Part shown: one piece after another, positions 18,026 through 26,987 of the stretch
How positions within the stretch are numbered: the stretch's first letter is position 1
Layout: each line of letters begins with the position of its first letter
Assembly (NCBI GenBank): GCA_016933575.1
Contig: JAFGAR010000101.1
Span: 62,001 to 126,000, forward strand
Origin: Candidatus Thorarchaeota archaeon
GTDB taxonomy: Archaea > Asgardarchaeota > Thorarchaeia > Thorarchaeales > Thorarchaeaceae
DNA: 64,000 nt
Direction: 5' to 3'
Position numbers and translations under genes: made by a program
The notes under the pieces: generated by a model
The model's database searches: none
The model's input: only the letters and a program-made list of their open reading frames with translations
Told to the model about the DNA's origin: nothing

Positions 18026-18232
18026 ATGAAGCATTGTCAAGTGTGTGGATTGCTGCTTGACGAGTTCACGAAGTGTACTGAAGCGGGTCAAGGTGACTAC
18101 TGCATTTATTGTGCGAGTCTAAAAACAAAGAGTAATCTGAAGAGCGACGTACGCAGGATGATTCTCGAATTCTGGACGAAACGGGTAAAGAGTGGCCATA
18201 CTCCAAAAAAAGAGGCGCAATTTGCTTCTTGA
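18026..18232 (+). CDS. Small zinc-ribbon protein
   Basis: A 68-residue protein that starts MKHCQVCGLLL and has a second pair in DYCIYCASL, that is CxxC plus CxxC about 21 residues apart. This matches the small putative zinc-ribbon family (PF12674-like), which begins with exactly this kind of MKxCxxCG. The ORF is open from an ATG at 17933, but the residues before 18026 do not belong to the family fold. The C-terminal half is a basic helix. Role unknown. Confidence 0.6.
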   Translation: MKHCQVCGLLLDEFTKCTEAGQGDYCIYCASLKTKSNLKSDVRRMILEFWTKRVKSGHTPKKEAQFAS

Positions 18233-18236
18233 TTCC

Positions 18237-18749
18237 CTAGCTCTTCTTCTCACCAAGTTTTGATGCTTTCTCATACAACCGTATTATCAGATCTATCTCA
18301 TTATCCATCTGTTCTAAATGCGTTAGGAATTCTTTATGCTTCTGGACGTCCTGTTTTTTCATTTTTGCTATTATGAGTTGCAAGGAATTCTTCAGGTGAA
18401 CATTCTGTTCAATTGAGTCTTGGAATCTTTTTACAACTATATCACCCATGTCCGATGCCATGTAGTATTTCCTTTCGCGTTTTCCACGTTCATTGATTTC
18501 TTCTGTGTAATTCAAAAAGCCCATTTCTACGATTGTATCTAGAAGCCTTGAAATTGTGCTTACAGACCTATCTATGTAATCCGCTATTTCCTGTTGGGTT
18601 AGCCCATCTTCCGGCCTTGTTGCTTTGTATGATATAATTGCATAGACCTTGCCCATTCCTTTTGGCATCCCACGATCCTCATAGAATCTACCAACTACAC
18701 CCATGTATTCCTGTTCAAAAGGAGTAAGCAGAGATTCTCGTAGATTCAT
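18237..18749 (-). CDS. GbsR/MarR-type winged-helix transcription regulator
   Basis: A 170-residue regulator. Residues 20-110 form a winged helix: GKVYAIISYKATRPEDGL, then LTQQEIADYIDRSVSTISRLLDTIVEMGFLNY as helix-turn-helix, and a basic wing RGKRERKYY. Long C-terminal helices suited to dimerisation follow. This is the layout of GbsR-type MarR relatives. A near-perfect palindrome lies immediately upstream of its TATA-like box, and a copy sits in front of the divergent corA. So it probably represses itself and controls the magnesium channel gene; binding is inferred. Confidence 0.85.
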   Translation of the reverse strand: MNLRESLLTPFEQEYMGVVGRFYEDRGMPKGMGKVYAIISYKATRPEDGLTQQEIADYIDRSVSTISRLLDTIVEMGFLNYTEEINERGKRERKYYMASDMGDIVVKRFQDSIEQNVHLKNSLQLIIAKMKKQDVQKHKEFLTHLEQMDNEIDLIIRLYEKASKLGEKKS

Positions 18750-18776
18750 ATTCGCCAGTTACTTCTTACCACATTA

Positions 18777-18786
18777 GCATATTAAG
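18777..18786 (-). promoter_or_regulatory. TATA-like box of the GbsR/MarR-type regulator
   Basis: Read on the minus strand this is CTTAATATGC, about 28-37 bp before the start codon at 18749. It directly adjoins the first palindrome, so a bound dimer would cover the BRE/TATA region. Confidence 0.4.
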
Positions 18787-18820
18787 TTTTATTTTTTGCA
18801 AAATTGTGCAAATAATAAAA
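18787..18820. promoter_or_regulatory. Operator palindrome, copy 1 (regulator side)
   Basis: The core is TTGCA-N6-TGCAA (18796-18811) within a 34-bp imperfect palindrome whose outer arms are TTTTATT and AATAAAA. The 26 bp from 18796 to 18821 recur exactly at 18963-18988. It abuts the TATA box of the regulator gene. The site size and symmetry fit a dimeric winged-helix repressor. Confidence 0.7.
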
Positions 18821-18953
18821 TAATAAAATGTTTTCTTCAGTTGGACTGTGCCAGTAATTCTCAATATTTATTCTATGCAACAATTACTGATCAATCACAA
18901 GTTATTAACTCGGAGGCAGTAAGAAACCGAAATGCATCATGATATTGATATTA

Positions 18954-18987
18954 TTTTATTAATTGCAAAATTGTGCAAATAATAAAA
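18954..18987. promoter_or_regulatory. Operator palindrome, copy 2 (corA side)
   Basis: This is the second copy of the same element: core TTGCA-N6-TGCAA at 18963-18978, with outer arms TTTTATT and AATAAAA. The two copies are 167 bp apart and in the same orientation. It lies about 80-115 bp before corA, upstream of its TATA-like box. The spacer between copies (18822-18953) has no gene. It could serve activation or looping with copy 1. Confidence 0.68.
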
Positions 18988-19031
18988 TATACTGCATTTT
19001 AGTCATCCTAACGTATGTAATCCTCACTTTC

Positions 19032-19040
19032 TAATAGTAT
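19032..19040 (+). promoter_or_regulatory. TATA-like box of corA
   Basis: taatagtat lies 28-36 bp before ATG 19068, predicting a nearly leaderless corA message. Confidence 0.35.
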
Positions 19041-19067
19041 GAGATGTTGTGCAAGTAAGTGGGTCTG

Positions 19068-20126
19068 ATGAGTCAGGATGATACTCGAGAGAAAGTGGGA
19101 TTTCCACCGGGTACAGTAATACACACAGGACCAAAAAGAACTGAAAGGGTAATTATTAACATAACCGAATTCTTCGAAGGAGAAATTAGGGAATATGAGG
19201 TTGATTCAATCGAAGATTGTTCTCCAATCCAAAAAGAAGGTGCAATAAAATGGGTTCATGTGAAAGGTGTCCATGATGTAGATATCGTGCAGCAAATCTG
19301 CGAGTATTATGATGTACATCCCCTTATCATTGAAGATATACCAAGTGTTGGCCAACGCCCCAAGATAGAGGTCATGTCTCAGGGCATCTATATTGTCCTA
19401 AGATCTTATGATATCGATGAAAAAACCGAAGAAGTGTCGTCTGAGCAAGTTTCGATTGTATTCGGCAAGGATTTCATATTAACGTTTCAAGAGAATCCAT
19501 TAGACATATTTGAATCAATACATACTCGAATTCGTCAACCTGAAGGACGGATTCGTAATGCAGGTCCCGATTATTTAGTCTATACTTTCTTGGACCTGAT
19601 AGTAGACAAATATTTTGCAGTCTTGGAGTGTATAGGTGATCGAATTGAGGACCTTGAGGACGATCTTATTGAAATTGGCTCCACAGATATGTTGACTCAT
19701 ATTTATCAACTAAAGAGATTACTCCTTGCTTTCAGGAGACACATATGGCCACTAAGGCAAGTAGTACTAAAGCTTCAGAGGGATGTTCCTACTCAAATCC
19801 AAGAAGAAACTCAAGTTTTCCTTAGAGATCTATATGATCATGTCATTCGAGTAACAGACCACGTCGAAACATATAGAGAGTCAATAACAGGAATGCTCGA
19901 TATCTACCTTTCAAGGATAAGCAACAAAATGAATGAAGTTATGCAGGTTCTGACTGTCATCTCTACTGTCTTCATTCCATTGACCTTAATGGCATCAATC
20001 TATGGCATGAATTGGCAATGGATTCCTGAACTGGAGTTCTATTATGGATATCCAGTCTTTATTGCTCTCATGGTAATTGTTGCTTTGATTCTAATCTCCT
20101 ATTTTAGAAGGATTGGATGGATATAG
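19068..20126 (+). CDS. corA: CorA family magnesium/cobalt channel
   Basis: A 352-residue CorA protein. It has a long cytosolic N-terminal domain (VKGVHDVDIVQQICEYYDVHPLIIEDI is the family's conserved beginning, and SEQVSIVFGKDFILTFQE follows). The long stalk helix contains HIWPLRQVVLKL. Two C-terminal TM helices are separated by the YGMN signature near residue 320 that forms the pore entrance. It would form a pentamer passing Mg2+, or Co2+/Ni2+, into the cell. ATG 19068 is chosen over GTG 19059. It is divergent from the GbsR/MarR-type regulator with a shared operator-like repeat in the gap, so its expression is likely controlled by that regulator. Confidence 0.94.
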   Translation: MSQDDTREKVGFPPGTVIHTGPKRTERVIINITEFFEGEIREYEVDSIEDCSPIQKEGAIKWVHVKGVHDVDIVQQICEYYDVHPLIIEDIPSVGQRPKIEVMSQGIYIVLRSYDIDEKTEEVSSEQVSIVFGKDFILTFQENPLDIFESIHTRIRQPEGRIRNAGPDYLVYTFLDLIVDKYFAVLECIGDRIEDLEDDLIEIGSTDMLTHIYQLKRLLLAFRRHIWPLRQVVLKLQRDVPTQIQEETQVFLRDLYDHVIRVTDHVETYRESITGMLDIYLSRISNKMNEVMQVLTVISTVFIPLTLMASIYGMNWQWIPELEFYYGYPVFIALMVIVALILISYFRRIGWI

Positions 20127-20150
20127 TGCTCTCTATTTACTAAAGCAAAT

Positions 20151-21053
20151 TTAGATTGCAATCACGACAAGCATTACTCCAAAAACTGTCAATAACACGC
20201 CTAGAATAGAGCGAAAGCTAAAACCCTCCTTGAGGGCATAAATAGAGATTGGCATTGCGAATAGTGGTGAAGTAGAACCAAGGAGTGCTGCAATTGAAGC
20301 ACCAATCATTTTCACAGTATATGTATAAAGTAAGGATCCTAGAGTCATGCCCAAAAATCCAGCTGCCATCACAATTTTGATTGATCTCCTAGTTGGAAGC
20401 GGCATTCCAGTCTTGTAGGCTGTAATAAAAAGAGGCACAAAGATAGCACCGCCAAAGAGCATCCTAAGGAAGTTTGCATCAATAGGTTCCACATTCTCTA
20501 CGCCTAATTGAAGCAGCACACTACCCACTGACCAACATACAGCAGCTAACAATGCAAGACCTATACCAAGGGCATCAAGTTGAGCTCTTCCTTCATTCCT
20601 ATTCTTAACAGCCTGTTCTCTAGAAATTATAGTGACTCCAAGGACTGCTATGATTATGCCTACGAGTCGACTGTAGATTATGGTCTCGTTCAAAAAGAAA
20701 ATGGCGATGATATATGTTAGAATCGGGTAAATATTCGCTATTGGAAAAGCGTAGGAAACTCCGATTTTCTCTTGACTGATTAGATAGACAAGATCTCCTG
20801 TGACTAAACCAATCGTTACTGATGCGAGGAGAAAGATAGCTGATTCTAATGGCATATAGAATGGTGTTGTTCTAAACGGCAAGATGACAATAAATGCCAT
20901 GAATGCCATAGCAGCCCACATCTTTAGAGCTGAAATTGCCAGAGGAGTCGCCTTGCCACTTTGAGACTTGTAGACATTTGTGGATATAGCCCACAAGAAT
21001 GATGTGAATAGACCAATACCAATTCCAAGGAGGAATTCAGGAGTCAGTTGCAT
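20151..21053 (-). CDS. EamA/DMT superfamily transporter
   Basis: A 300-residue protein with about ten TM helices in two homologous EamA halves. The first ends in PILTYIIAIFFLNETIIYSRLVGIIIAVLGV, the second in SPLFAMPISIYALKEGFSFRSILGVLLTVFGV; both show the family's E-x-x-x-x-x-x-G-x-x-x-x-x-G-V pattern. It is a drug/metabolite transporter-like exporter of unknown substrate. It is convergent with corA. Confidence 0.9.
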   Translation of the reverse strand: MQLTPEFLLGIGIGLFTSFLWAISTNVYKSQSGKATPLAISALKMWAAMAFMAFIVILPFRTTPFYMPLESAIFLLASVTIGLVTGDLVYLISQEKIGVSYAFPIANIYPILTYIIAIFFLNETIIYSRLVGIIIAVLGVTIISREQAVKNRNEGRAQLDALGIGLALLAAVCWSVGSVLLQLGVENVEPIDANFLRMLFGGAIFVPLFITAYKTGMPLPTRRSIKIVMAAGFLGMTLGSLLYTYTVKMIGASIAALLGSTSPLFAMPISIYALKEGFSFRSILGVLLTVFGVMLVVIAI

Positions 21054-21114
21054 ATGGCAATCAGAATTTCTGAAAGAAATGCTCCTATTGAAGCTATTCT
21101 AATGACACTTCTAA

Positions 21115-21546
21115 TCATAGACTGCGTTCTTCGACATCAATTGTAGCCATGCAATAGGGACATTTAGCCTGCAATGGACCCACCCAATCAACCTCTTCAG
21201 TACTGATTGATGCTGCGCAAGAGGGACATCTAGAAGGTACTTGATAGATTGATTTTCTCTCTCTTCTGGAAGATGAGTGCCCGTGGCTTACGGAGCCACC
21301 GGTCTGGGGCTCATGATCATAACTGTAAGTCTGACACCTTTGAATGGGTAAATCTTTCTGTTTTTTGGTAAATATTATAGCTAAGCAAAATACAACTCCA
21401 AATGCACCCATTCCAAAGGCGATTAGAGGAAAGAAAAATGGCGCACTCATTTGTAGTGCAAAGTACCCCATACCAAAAGCGGTCAAGCACCAAATAATCA
21501 TAAAACATCCAATAACGATTTTTCCTGATATTGCTCCTTGACTCAT
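21115..21546 (-). CDS. Two-TM protein with C-terminal zinc ribbon (paralogue A)
   Basis: A 143-residue protein: two TM helices in the first 60 residues, a basic Ser/Arg-rich linker, then a zinc ribbon with CPSCAAS and CPYCMAT separated by STEEVDWVGPLQAK. The ribbon is clearly related to the one encoded at 26988-27398 (CKDCGAS ... EGIEWVGPLTIKCPYC), including the shared WVGPL between the Cys pairs. Zinc-ribbon-tailed small membrane proteins are common in archaea and mostly uncharacterised. The ribbon is probably cytosolic. Confidence 0.65.
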   Translation of the reverse strand: MSQGAISGKIVIGCFMIIWCLTAFGMGYFALQMSAPFFFPLIAFGMGAFGVVFCLAIIFTKKQKDLPIQRCQTYSYDHEPQTGGSVSHGHSSSRRERKSIYQVPSRCPSCAASISTEEVDWVGPLQAKCPYCMATIDVEERSL

Positions 21547-21642
21547 ACTTTCAACCTCGAGCTGTCTGTATTTTGAAATGATTTAAAGTCTTTAGTCTAC
21601 ATTCATAGAAACAGACAGAAATTATGGAAGTGCAATGTTGAA

Positions 21643-21963
21643 ATGGGTGTCCACGAGAATTTTCAGGAAGAGATGCAGGATATCTGTAAAAAATACTTTG
21701 ATCTCTTGCAGCAAAAGAAAGCAATTGATGAACAACTTGAGTCATTGCACAATTATCTCGAAGTCACAATGCAGAAGTATGATCGGGAAGAGTATGATGA
21801 TCCTGAAGTCCCTGTGAAGGTCGACAAAATAGTCTATACGAGTGAACGCATGAAACGAGGTGCTAAAGAAAAACTGCGAGAGCTATTGACCACGAAACAA
21901 TGGTCTGATATCTTTAAGACAAAAGAAATCGTTTCATATCGAGTTACGCCTCGTGATGAATGA
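21643..21963 (+). CDS. Small helical/coiled-coil protein, unknown function
   Basis: A 106-residue acidic protein. The N-terminal 50 residues form an amphipathic helix with heptad-like spacing (MQDICKKYFDLLQQKKAIDEQL). Then come an acidic patch EEYDDPEVPVKV and a basic helix RMKRGAKEKLRELL. No family is recognised. It is divergent from the TM/zinc-ribbon gene, and codon use looks like its neighbours, so I treat it as real. Confidence 0.5.
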   Translation: MGVHENFQEEMQDICKKYFDLLQQKKAIDEQLESLHNYLEVTMQKYDREEYDDPEVPVKVDKIVYTSERMKRGAKEKLRELLTTKQWSDIFKTKEIVSYRVTPRDE

Positions 21964-22005
21964 TTTTCATTTATGCATCCACAATTCTAAGTCACTCTTA
22001 GAACA

Positions 22006-22740
22006 TTAGTGTGTTTTTTTTAGAATACCAACATAGTACTTCGGTTCACCAATGGTCTTCTCGAGGTACCAGCCAGCCTGTTCCCCAAGTTCTTTCATGA
22101 GCTCCTTAGTGCATAGTAAGAGGTACCACCAATCATCTATGTCTCCCTTGTACTTATTTCTGAGCCGTACTAACCCGGGTGGATTGCCTGCCTCTCTATT
22201 CATCTCATGATATTTCAGATGAATTTCTTCACCTGTCTCCAAGGGATCAATAGATCCTCCCAGGATTTTAGCATCATCTGTGGTTACATCATGGAATCCT
22301 CTTAGCATTCTCACTACTCCCTCTGGTTGGCCCATCAGTCTAAAATTATTCCCGAATAGAACTACTGTCTTAAAGTACGAATGCGGCAGTACCAGTTTAT
22401 CAGCTGACATTTCATAGACATTATTGAAACCTCTTTTCCGACTGATTTCAATAGCGAGAGGCGAAGTATCGATGCCGTAGTATTCTAATCCCCTTTCTAC
22501 AAGAATTTCTCCGACTCGGCATACTCCACATCCAATATCTAGAACAGGTCCTTCCATTTCTTCAACAGCAAGTTGTTCAACTCTTGGCCATTCATCAAAC
22601 TTGCGGATATATTGTAATCCTGAAGTATTTCGAATGAATCCATCATCTCTCTCAATAATGTAGCTAGAGTCGTGTCCTTGTACTGCATCACGCATAATCT
22701 TTCCAAATGTGTCGGGCATGACTCTAATATTGCAATACAT
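22006..22740 (-). CDS. Class I SAM-dependent methyltransferase
   Basis: A 244-residue methyltransferase. Motif I is VLDIGCGVCRVGEIL, followed by YYGIDTSPLAIEISRKRG (motif II with the ribose-binding Asp), a motif IV-like FKTVVLFGNNFRLMG, and a late strand AKILGGSIDPLE. The 75-residue N-terminal extension may help choose the substrate, which is unknown. Start ATG 22740 is used; a TTG six bases upstream is also in frame. Confidence 0.85.
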   Translation of the reverse strand: MYCNIRVMPDTFGKIMRDAVQGHDSSYIIERDDGFIRNTSGLQYIRKFDEWPRVEQLAVEEMEGPVLDIGCGVCRVGEILVERGLEYYGIDTSPLAIEISRKRGFNNVYEMSADKLVLPHSYFKTVVLFGNNFRLMGQPEGVVRMLRGFHDVTTDDAKILGGSIDPLETGEEIHLKYHEMNREAGNPPGLVRLRNKYKGDIDDWWYLLLCTKELMKELGEQAGWYLEKTIGEPKYYVGILKKTH

Positions 22741-22874
22741 TGACAAAAATTAACCGTTTTCAGGTAACGACTTGTGTCCTCATTAAGTGTCCCCTAATAG
22801 TGCCTTCTGATTATATACTCATTCTTACGTTCATGTGATGTTTCTTATAGATTTGAAGAAGGGGATTTGCACCG

Positions 22875-24383
22875 ATGAGTAGAACTTCAAGCTTCATGGG
22901 CTTTGCAGAGGCAGATGATAAGGCAATTCACCTCGGGAAGATCCTTATGATTCTCTTACCTACAGCCAACATTATCTTTACACTAAGTACTACATTCTAT
23001 ACTATCTTCATCGCTGAGGCACTCGGAGGAGCTGGTGGATTCATTGAAGGTCTAGGTCTCTTGGGAGTACTTGTTGCTGTTGAGATGATTACCCAGACAA
23101 TACTTGATTACCCAAGTGGAGCTCTTGGTGATGCTATCGGTCAGAGATGGGTCATTGCATTAGGAAACTCATTGTATGGTGTCGTCTTCTTCATGGTCTC
23201 CTTTGTGACTTCATCGACTCCGTTCCTCTATCTAGTTGTTGTTTTTGCACTTCAAGGTGTTGCTCAATCACAGATAAGTGGCGCTTGGGGCGCTTGGTTC
23301 GATAACAATTACAAAATTGCTATGCCTGCTGATACCGATAGAAAGCAGTACGGGGTCTTCTGGGGTCGTATGGGTATGATCTCCCAAATAGCCTCAACTG
23401 CAGCATTAATCCCAGGAAGTATCTTGGCAGTGGTTTTTCAGAGAGCATTTGTTTTTCAGATCGAAGCAGTTGGTGCTTTCATCTTTGCATTACTTGTCTT
23501 GAGATATATTAGAGATTTCCCTGAAGTCGAGGCACTACGTGAGGAGCGCCCATCAATGAGCGAGTATACATCTCTTCTCCGAGAAGGTGTCAGTTATCTA
23601 TGGAGAACTCCATTCGTGAAATATCTTGTCATCGGCTCTATGCTAACAGCGAGTGCTATTTCTGTCTGGGGTCAGCTCATCTTATTTCCTCTCTATTTCA
23701 GCTATCTCATTACAGATGTCGCAGTCGCTTCATACCGAACGATTGCCTTCATTCCCGGGGTTGCTGCAAATGAGAGATCTGGAATCTGGTCACAGAAATT
23801 CGAGCCAAAGAAATGGATTCCTAGATTTCGACTTCTTCAAGCATGTGGATTTGTATTCTTCTTAGTGTTGGCAGTACTGATGTTCGTTTTTCCACCAGTT
23901 CCAAATGCAACAGAGATGGTCTCAGTTCTATGGCCATTCACTGATATTGCCCTCATAGAATTACCAGTGCAACATGTCATTCCGATTATTATGCTATTTA
24001 GTTTGTTCACGGTTACAATGTTCTTTGGTGGCTTTGCCGAAATTCTTACACAGAGAGTGCTATTGGATGTAATTCCAAGCAGAAATCGTAACTCATTATA
24101 CTCTCTGCAACCAACAATCCTTCTATTGCTGGCTACACCTCAGATTGCTATTCTCGGTTGGGTCATCCCGGTAATTGGTTTTCCTGCAACATTATTGATC
24201 TGTGGCTTTGTTTCATTAACAGGTGTATTGATAATCAGATACGCCTTGACCTTGGAGCGACCTATTATCGAAAAGAAAGAGACTTCAGATTCTGTTGCCA
24301 ATGATGAAGAGCGCATCATTGAATCAAGCTCGGAAACTCTTATTGAAAATATAGAGCCCGTTGTTAGATCCATTCCGGAGTGA
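22875..24383 (+). CDS. Major facilitator superfamily transporter
   Basis: A 502-residue MFS-type protein with about 12 TM helices. The loop between TM2 and TM3 has the MFS motif A-like DYPSGALGDAIGQRWVIALG. The loop between TM6 and TM7 is long and charged (EVEALREERPSMSEY), and the C-terminal tail is acidic and cytosolic. The substrate is unknown. A TATA-like tttcttatag at 22841-22850 predicts an almost leaderless message. A stem-loop overlaps the stop codon. Confidence 0.87.
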   Translation: MSRTSSFMGFAEADDKAIHLGKILMILLPTANIIFTLSTTFYTIFIAEALGGAGGFIEGLGLLGVLVAVEMITQTILDYPSGALGDAIGQRWVIALGNSLYGVVFFMVSFVTSSTPFLYLVVVFALQGVAQSQISGAWGAWFDNNYKIAMPADTDRKQYGVFWGRMGMISQIASTAALIPGSILAVVFQRAFVFQIEAVGAFIFALLVLRYIRDFPEVEALREERPSMSEYTSLLREGVSYLWRTPFVKYLVIGSMLTASAISVWGQLILFPLYFSYLITDVAVASYRTIAFIPGVAANERSGIWSQKFEPKKWIPRFRLLQACGFVFFLVLAVLMFVFPPVPNATEMVSVLWPFTDIALIELPVQHVIPIIMLFSLFTVTMFFGGFAEILTQRVLLDVIPSRNRNSLYSLQPTILLLLATPQIAILGWVIPVIGFPATLLICGFVSLTGVLIIRYALTLERPIIEKKETSDSVANDEERIIESSSETLIENIEPVVRSIPE

Positions 24384-24404
24384 TGGATTCGTTTCCATCA
24401 CTCC
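24377..24404 (+). terminator. Hairpin overlapping the MFS gene stop
   Basis: GGAGTGATGGA, a 6-nt loop, then TCCATCACTCC form a perfect 11-bp stem with the TGA stop inside the left arm. It is probably a 3' end signal or mRNA stabiliser. Confidence 0.55.
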
Positions 24405-24565
24405 ACCTCATTATTGCGTTCGAATACAGTTGATTTGGAATTAGACAAATCGTCAAATTACTTGTATTGAGCATATCTTCAAATAATATTCCATATTTTC
24501 TAATTGAGATAAGGAAAAGTAGAAAAGATGAATCACTTAATTAAACGATGTAATAACCGGATTTG

Positions 24566-25804
24566 ATGTTGATGAATCTCGAGAAGGAACTTGCTCAATG
24601 CAATCAAAAGATTTCTCGCATTGAATACGAAAGTCAGAAACTCCTCGAAGCTGCATCAATCGTTCTTCAATCAGAAGATTTCGTTCATGCTGCAAAGGCT
24701 GTTTTCGATATAGCTAAAGATCTCACTGGTGCATCATCCGGATACGTTGCTTTACTCTCTGAAGATGGGCTTGAAAATGAAGTATTGTTTCTTGATTCTG
24801 GTGGACTTCCCTGTTCTGTTGATGAGAGTTTGCCAATGCCAATTCGTGGTCTACGCGAAGTAGTCTATCGAGAGAATAGACCTGCATATGAGAATGCATT
24901 CATGGAATCTGAATGGTTGCGATATATGCCAGAGGGACATGTTACAATGCGGAATGTTCTATTTGGCCCTCTAGTCATCGCAGGAAGAGCTGAGGGATTG
25001 ATTGGATTAGCAAACAAACCTTCGGACTTCAATGAAGACGACGCAAGAATTGTCATGGCCTTGTCTAATTTAGTAGCAATTGGATTAAAGAGAGCTAAGA
25101 CAGAAACAGAGTTGAGAGATAGCCAACAAAGGCTTTCTGAAACGATTTCTGAATTGAAGCTCTACACATCCCTACTTAGACATGATCTATCTAATGATCT
25201 TCAACTCATTATTGGGGAAATCCAACTAGCGCAACTCAAAGTAGCAGAAGAACCAGAGTTAAAGGAATCCTGCGTAAAAATTGATTCAGCTTGTTCAAGA
25301 ATGCTGAGACTTGTACAGGTCTTCAATAAGGGTGATATTTTAGAAGATAACAATTTACTATCTCTAATCAAATACCTCACTGACGAGACTGTTTCAAGTT
25401 ATCAAGAAGTTAATATTGATCTCCATAATCATACATCTAAGGATACTATTATCATTAGAGGCTGGTCACTCCTTCCCTTTGTCTTTGACAACCTCATTCG
25501 TAATGCTTTCCAGCATGTTAGTCCTGATGTTGAAATTAATATCCATCTTAATACCGAGAACGAGAATGTGATTTTAGATTTTGTAGATAATGGTCATGGA
25601 ATTGACAGTGATATTGCCGCAAATCTCTTTCAAAAGGGTGTTTCAAAGGCAGGTAGTGGATTTGGCTTATATCTCTGCAGAAAGATCATTGAAACCTACC
25701 AAGGCAAAATATTCCTTCTACCGCGTGAGGTTTATAATAAAGGAGCGGCAATTCGAATTGAATTGCCATTCGTCAAATCAGATGTCAGTATTAAATTACA
25801 CTAG
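24566..25804 (+). CDS. GAF-domain sensor histidine kinase
   Basis: A soluble histidine kinase of about 412 residues: a short coiled coil, a GAF domain (residues 35-175, with VLFGPLVIAGRAEGLIGLANKP), then the kinase core. The H-box is LLRHDLSNDLQ (His near residue 208), the N-box NLIRNAFQH, G1 DNGHGI and G2 GSGFGLYLC. The D-L-S-N after the His is the HWE/PAS-kinase-like form common in archaea. No TM helix is seen, so it senses a cytosolic signal. No response regulator lies next to it. A TATA-like cttaattaaa at about 24537-24546 suggests a leaderless start; TTG 24563 is also in frame. Confidence 0.92.
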   Translation: MLMNLEKELAQCNQKISRIEYESQKLLEAASIVLQSEDFVHAAKAVFDIAKDLTGASSGYVALLSEDGLENEVLFLDSGGLPCSVDESLPMPIRGLREVVYRENRPAYENAFMESEWLRYMPEGHVTMRNVLFGPLVIAGRAEGLIGLANKPSDFNEDDARIVMALSNLVAIGLKRAKTETELRDSQQRLSETISELKLYTSLLRHDLSNDLQLIIGEIQLAQLKVAEEPELKESCVKIDSACSRMLRLVQVFNKGDILEDNNLLSLIKYLTDETVSSYQEVNIDLHNHTSKDTIIIRGWSLLPFVFDNLIRNAFQHVSPDVEINIHLNTENENVILDFVDNGHGIDSDIAANLFQKGVSKAGSGFGLYLCRKIIETYQGKIFLLPREVYNKGAAIRIELPFVKSDVSIKLH

Positions 25805-25830
25805 TACATCGTTGGAGTATCTTTACTTTC

Positions 25831-26895
25831 TCACATTTCGTAGAAATATTTGCCCTTACTGTAAATGAGTTCATCTCCAGCATAAATTTCTCCATTAAGC
25901 ATGGATTTGATCATATCCACGTGAACTGCTGACTCGTTGACTCCATTACAGTCCTTGTAGGCTCGTCCTAGAGCACAGTGAATCGTGTCGCCAATTTTTT
26001 CATCGAAGAGCATATTGAGAGTATATTGCTTGATACCACGATTTGTGCCAATAGCCATCTCACCGAGTCGGCGAGAGCCTTCATCAATCTCTATGATTGA
26101 TTTCAGAGTTGCTTCTTCTTTCTCAGCAGAGAAATCTACGACTTCTCCTTTTTCAAAAGTGAGTCTTACGCCTTCAATCACCTTTCCTTGTTGTAGGAAT
26201 GGGATATCAAAGTAGATTTTTCCTTCTACAGAATCGTCAACAGGAGCTGTGAAGACTTCTCCACTGGGCATATTATGTTTTCCATCGCTTGCTACCCAAA
26301 TTCGACCTTCTGTTGAGGCATAAAGGTCAGTTTCAGGTCCTATGTATCGGATATCTTTATGATTCTCAAGATGCTCCTTCATGACATACATCATTTTACT
26401 CTCTTCAGCCCAGTCGATGAGAGTAGCCCCATATACAAAATCACGATACTCCTCTAAACTCATGTTTGCCTCTTGAGCTAGTGTTTGACACGGGTGAACG
26501 GTGAGTGACCACCTTTTACTAAGACGCATCGCTTGAATCTCCTGTTGCGTCTTTGAATCCAACATGATCTTCTTGTTGTCGACATTCGTTAATCCGCGAG
26601 TGTTCACCGGTGATCTAAGAGAGATGAATACATCACATTTCTCAGTAACTGCTTTCATATGTTCAGGAACAATCTTGAGGGTTTCATCAGAAGCATTTGT
26701 GTAGAAAGCACGAAGTGCTTCTTCACTTGTCATCAGTGTGATTACTCGTCCACCAGCTTTTGCTATTTCCTTATATAATGCAACAACAAGCTCGTGTGCT
26801 TCAGGCGTTGCATTGATAATGACATTATCGCCTGGTTTGACTTCAGTGCTCCATTCAACAAGGATTTTTGCGTGTTCTTCAATTCGCGGGTCCAT
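25831..26895 (-). CDS. M29 family metallo-aminopeptidase
   Basis: A 354-residue aminopeptidase of the M29 (AmpS/T, thermophilic metalloprotease) family. Seen landmarks are EHAKILVEWSTEVKPGDNV at the N-terminus, WVASDGKHNMPSGEVFTAP (metal-ligand Glu in GEVF), the active-site region EIDEGSRRLGEMAIGTNRGI, and HCALGRAYKDCNG followed by ESAVHVDMI with the His-x-Asp ligands. It releases N-terminal amino acids using two metal ions. The start at 26895 (MDPRIEEH) matches the family; ATG 26919 adds eight residues. Confidence 0.94.
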   Translation of the reverse strand: MDPRIEEHAKILVEWSTEVKPGDNVIINATPEAHELVVALYKEIAKAGGRVITLMTSEEALRAFYTNASDETLKIVPEHMKAVTEKCDVFISLRSPVNTRGLTNVDNKKIMLDSKTQQEIQAMRLSKRWSLTVHPCQTLAQEANMSLEEYRDFVYGATLIDWAEESKMMYVMKEHLENHKDIRYIGPETDLYASTEGRIWVASDGKHNMPSGEVFTAPVDDSVEGKIYFDIPFLQQGKVIEGVRLTFEKGEVVDFSAEKEEATLKSIIEIDEGSRRLGEMAIGTNRGIKQYTLNMLFDEKIGDTIHCALGRAYKDCNGVNESAVHVDMIKSMLNGEIYAGDELIYSKGKYFYEM

Positions 26896-26987
26896 TGCTA
26901 TGCCTCGAATTCTGAACACTCCTTCTATGTCATATATATTGTGGAATGCGCTTCGAGAGAAAGACGTTCATTGGACAATTCTACAGA

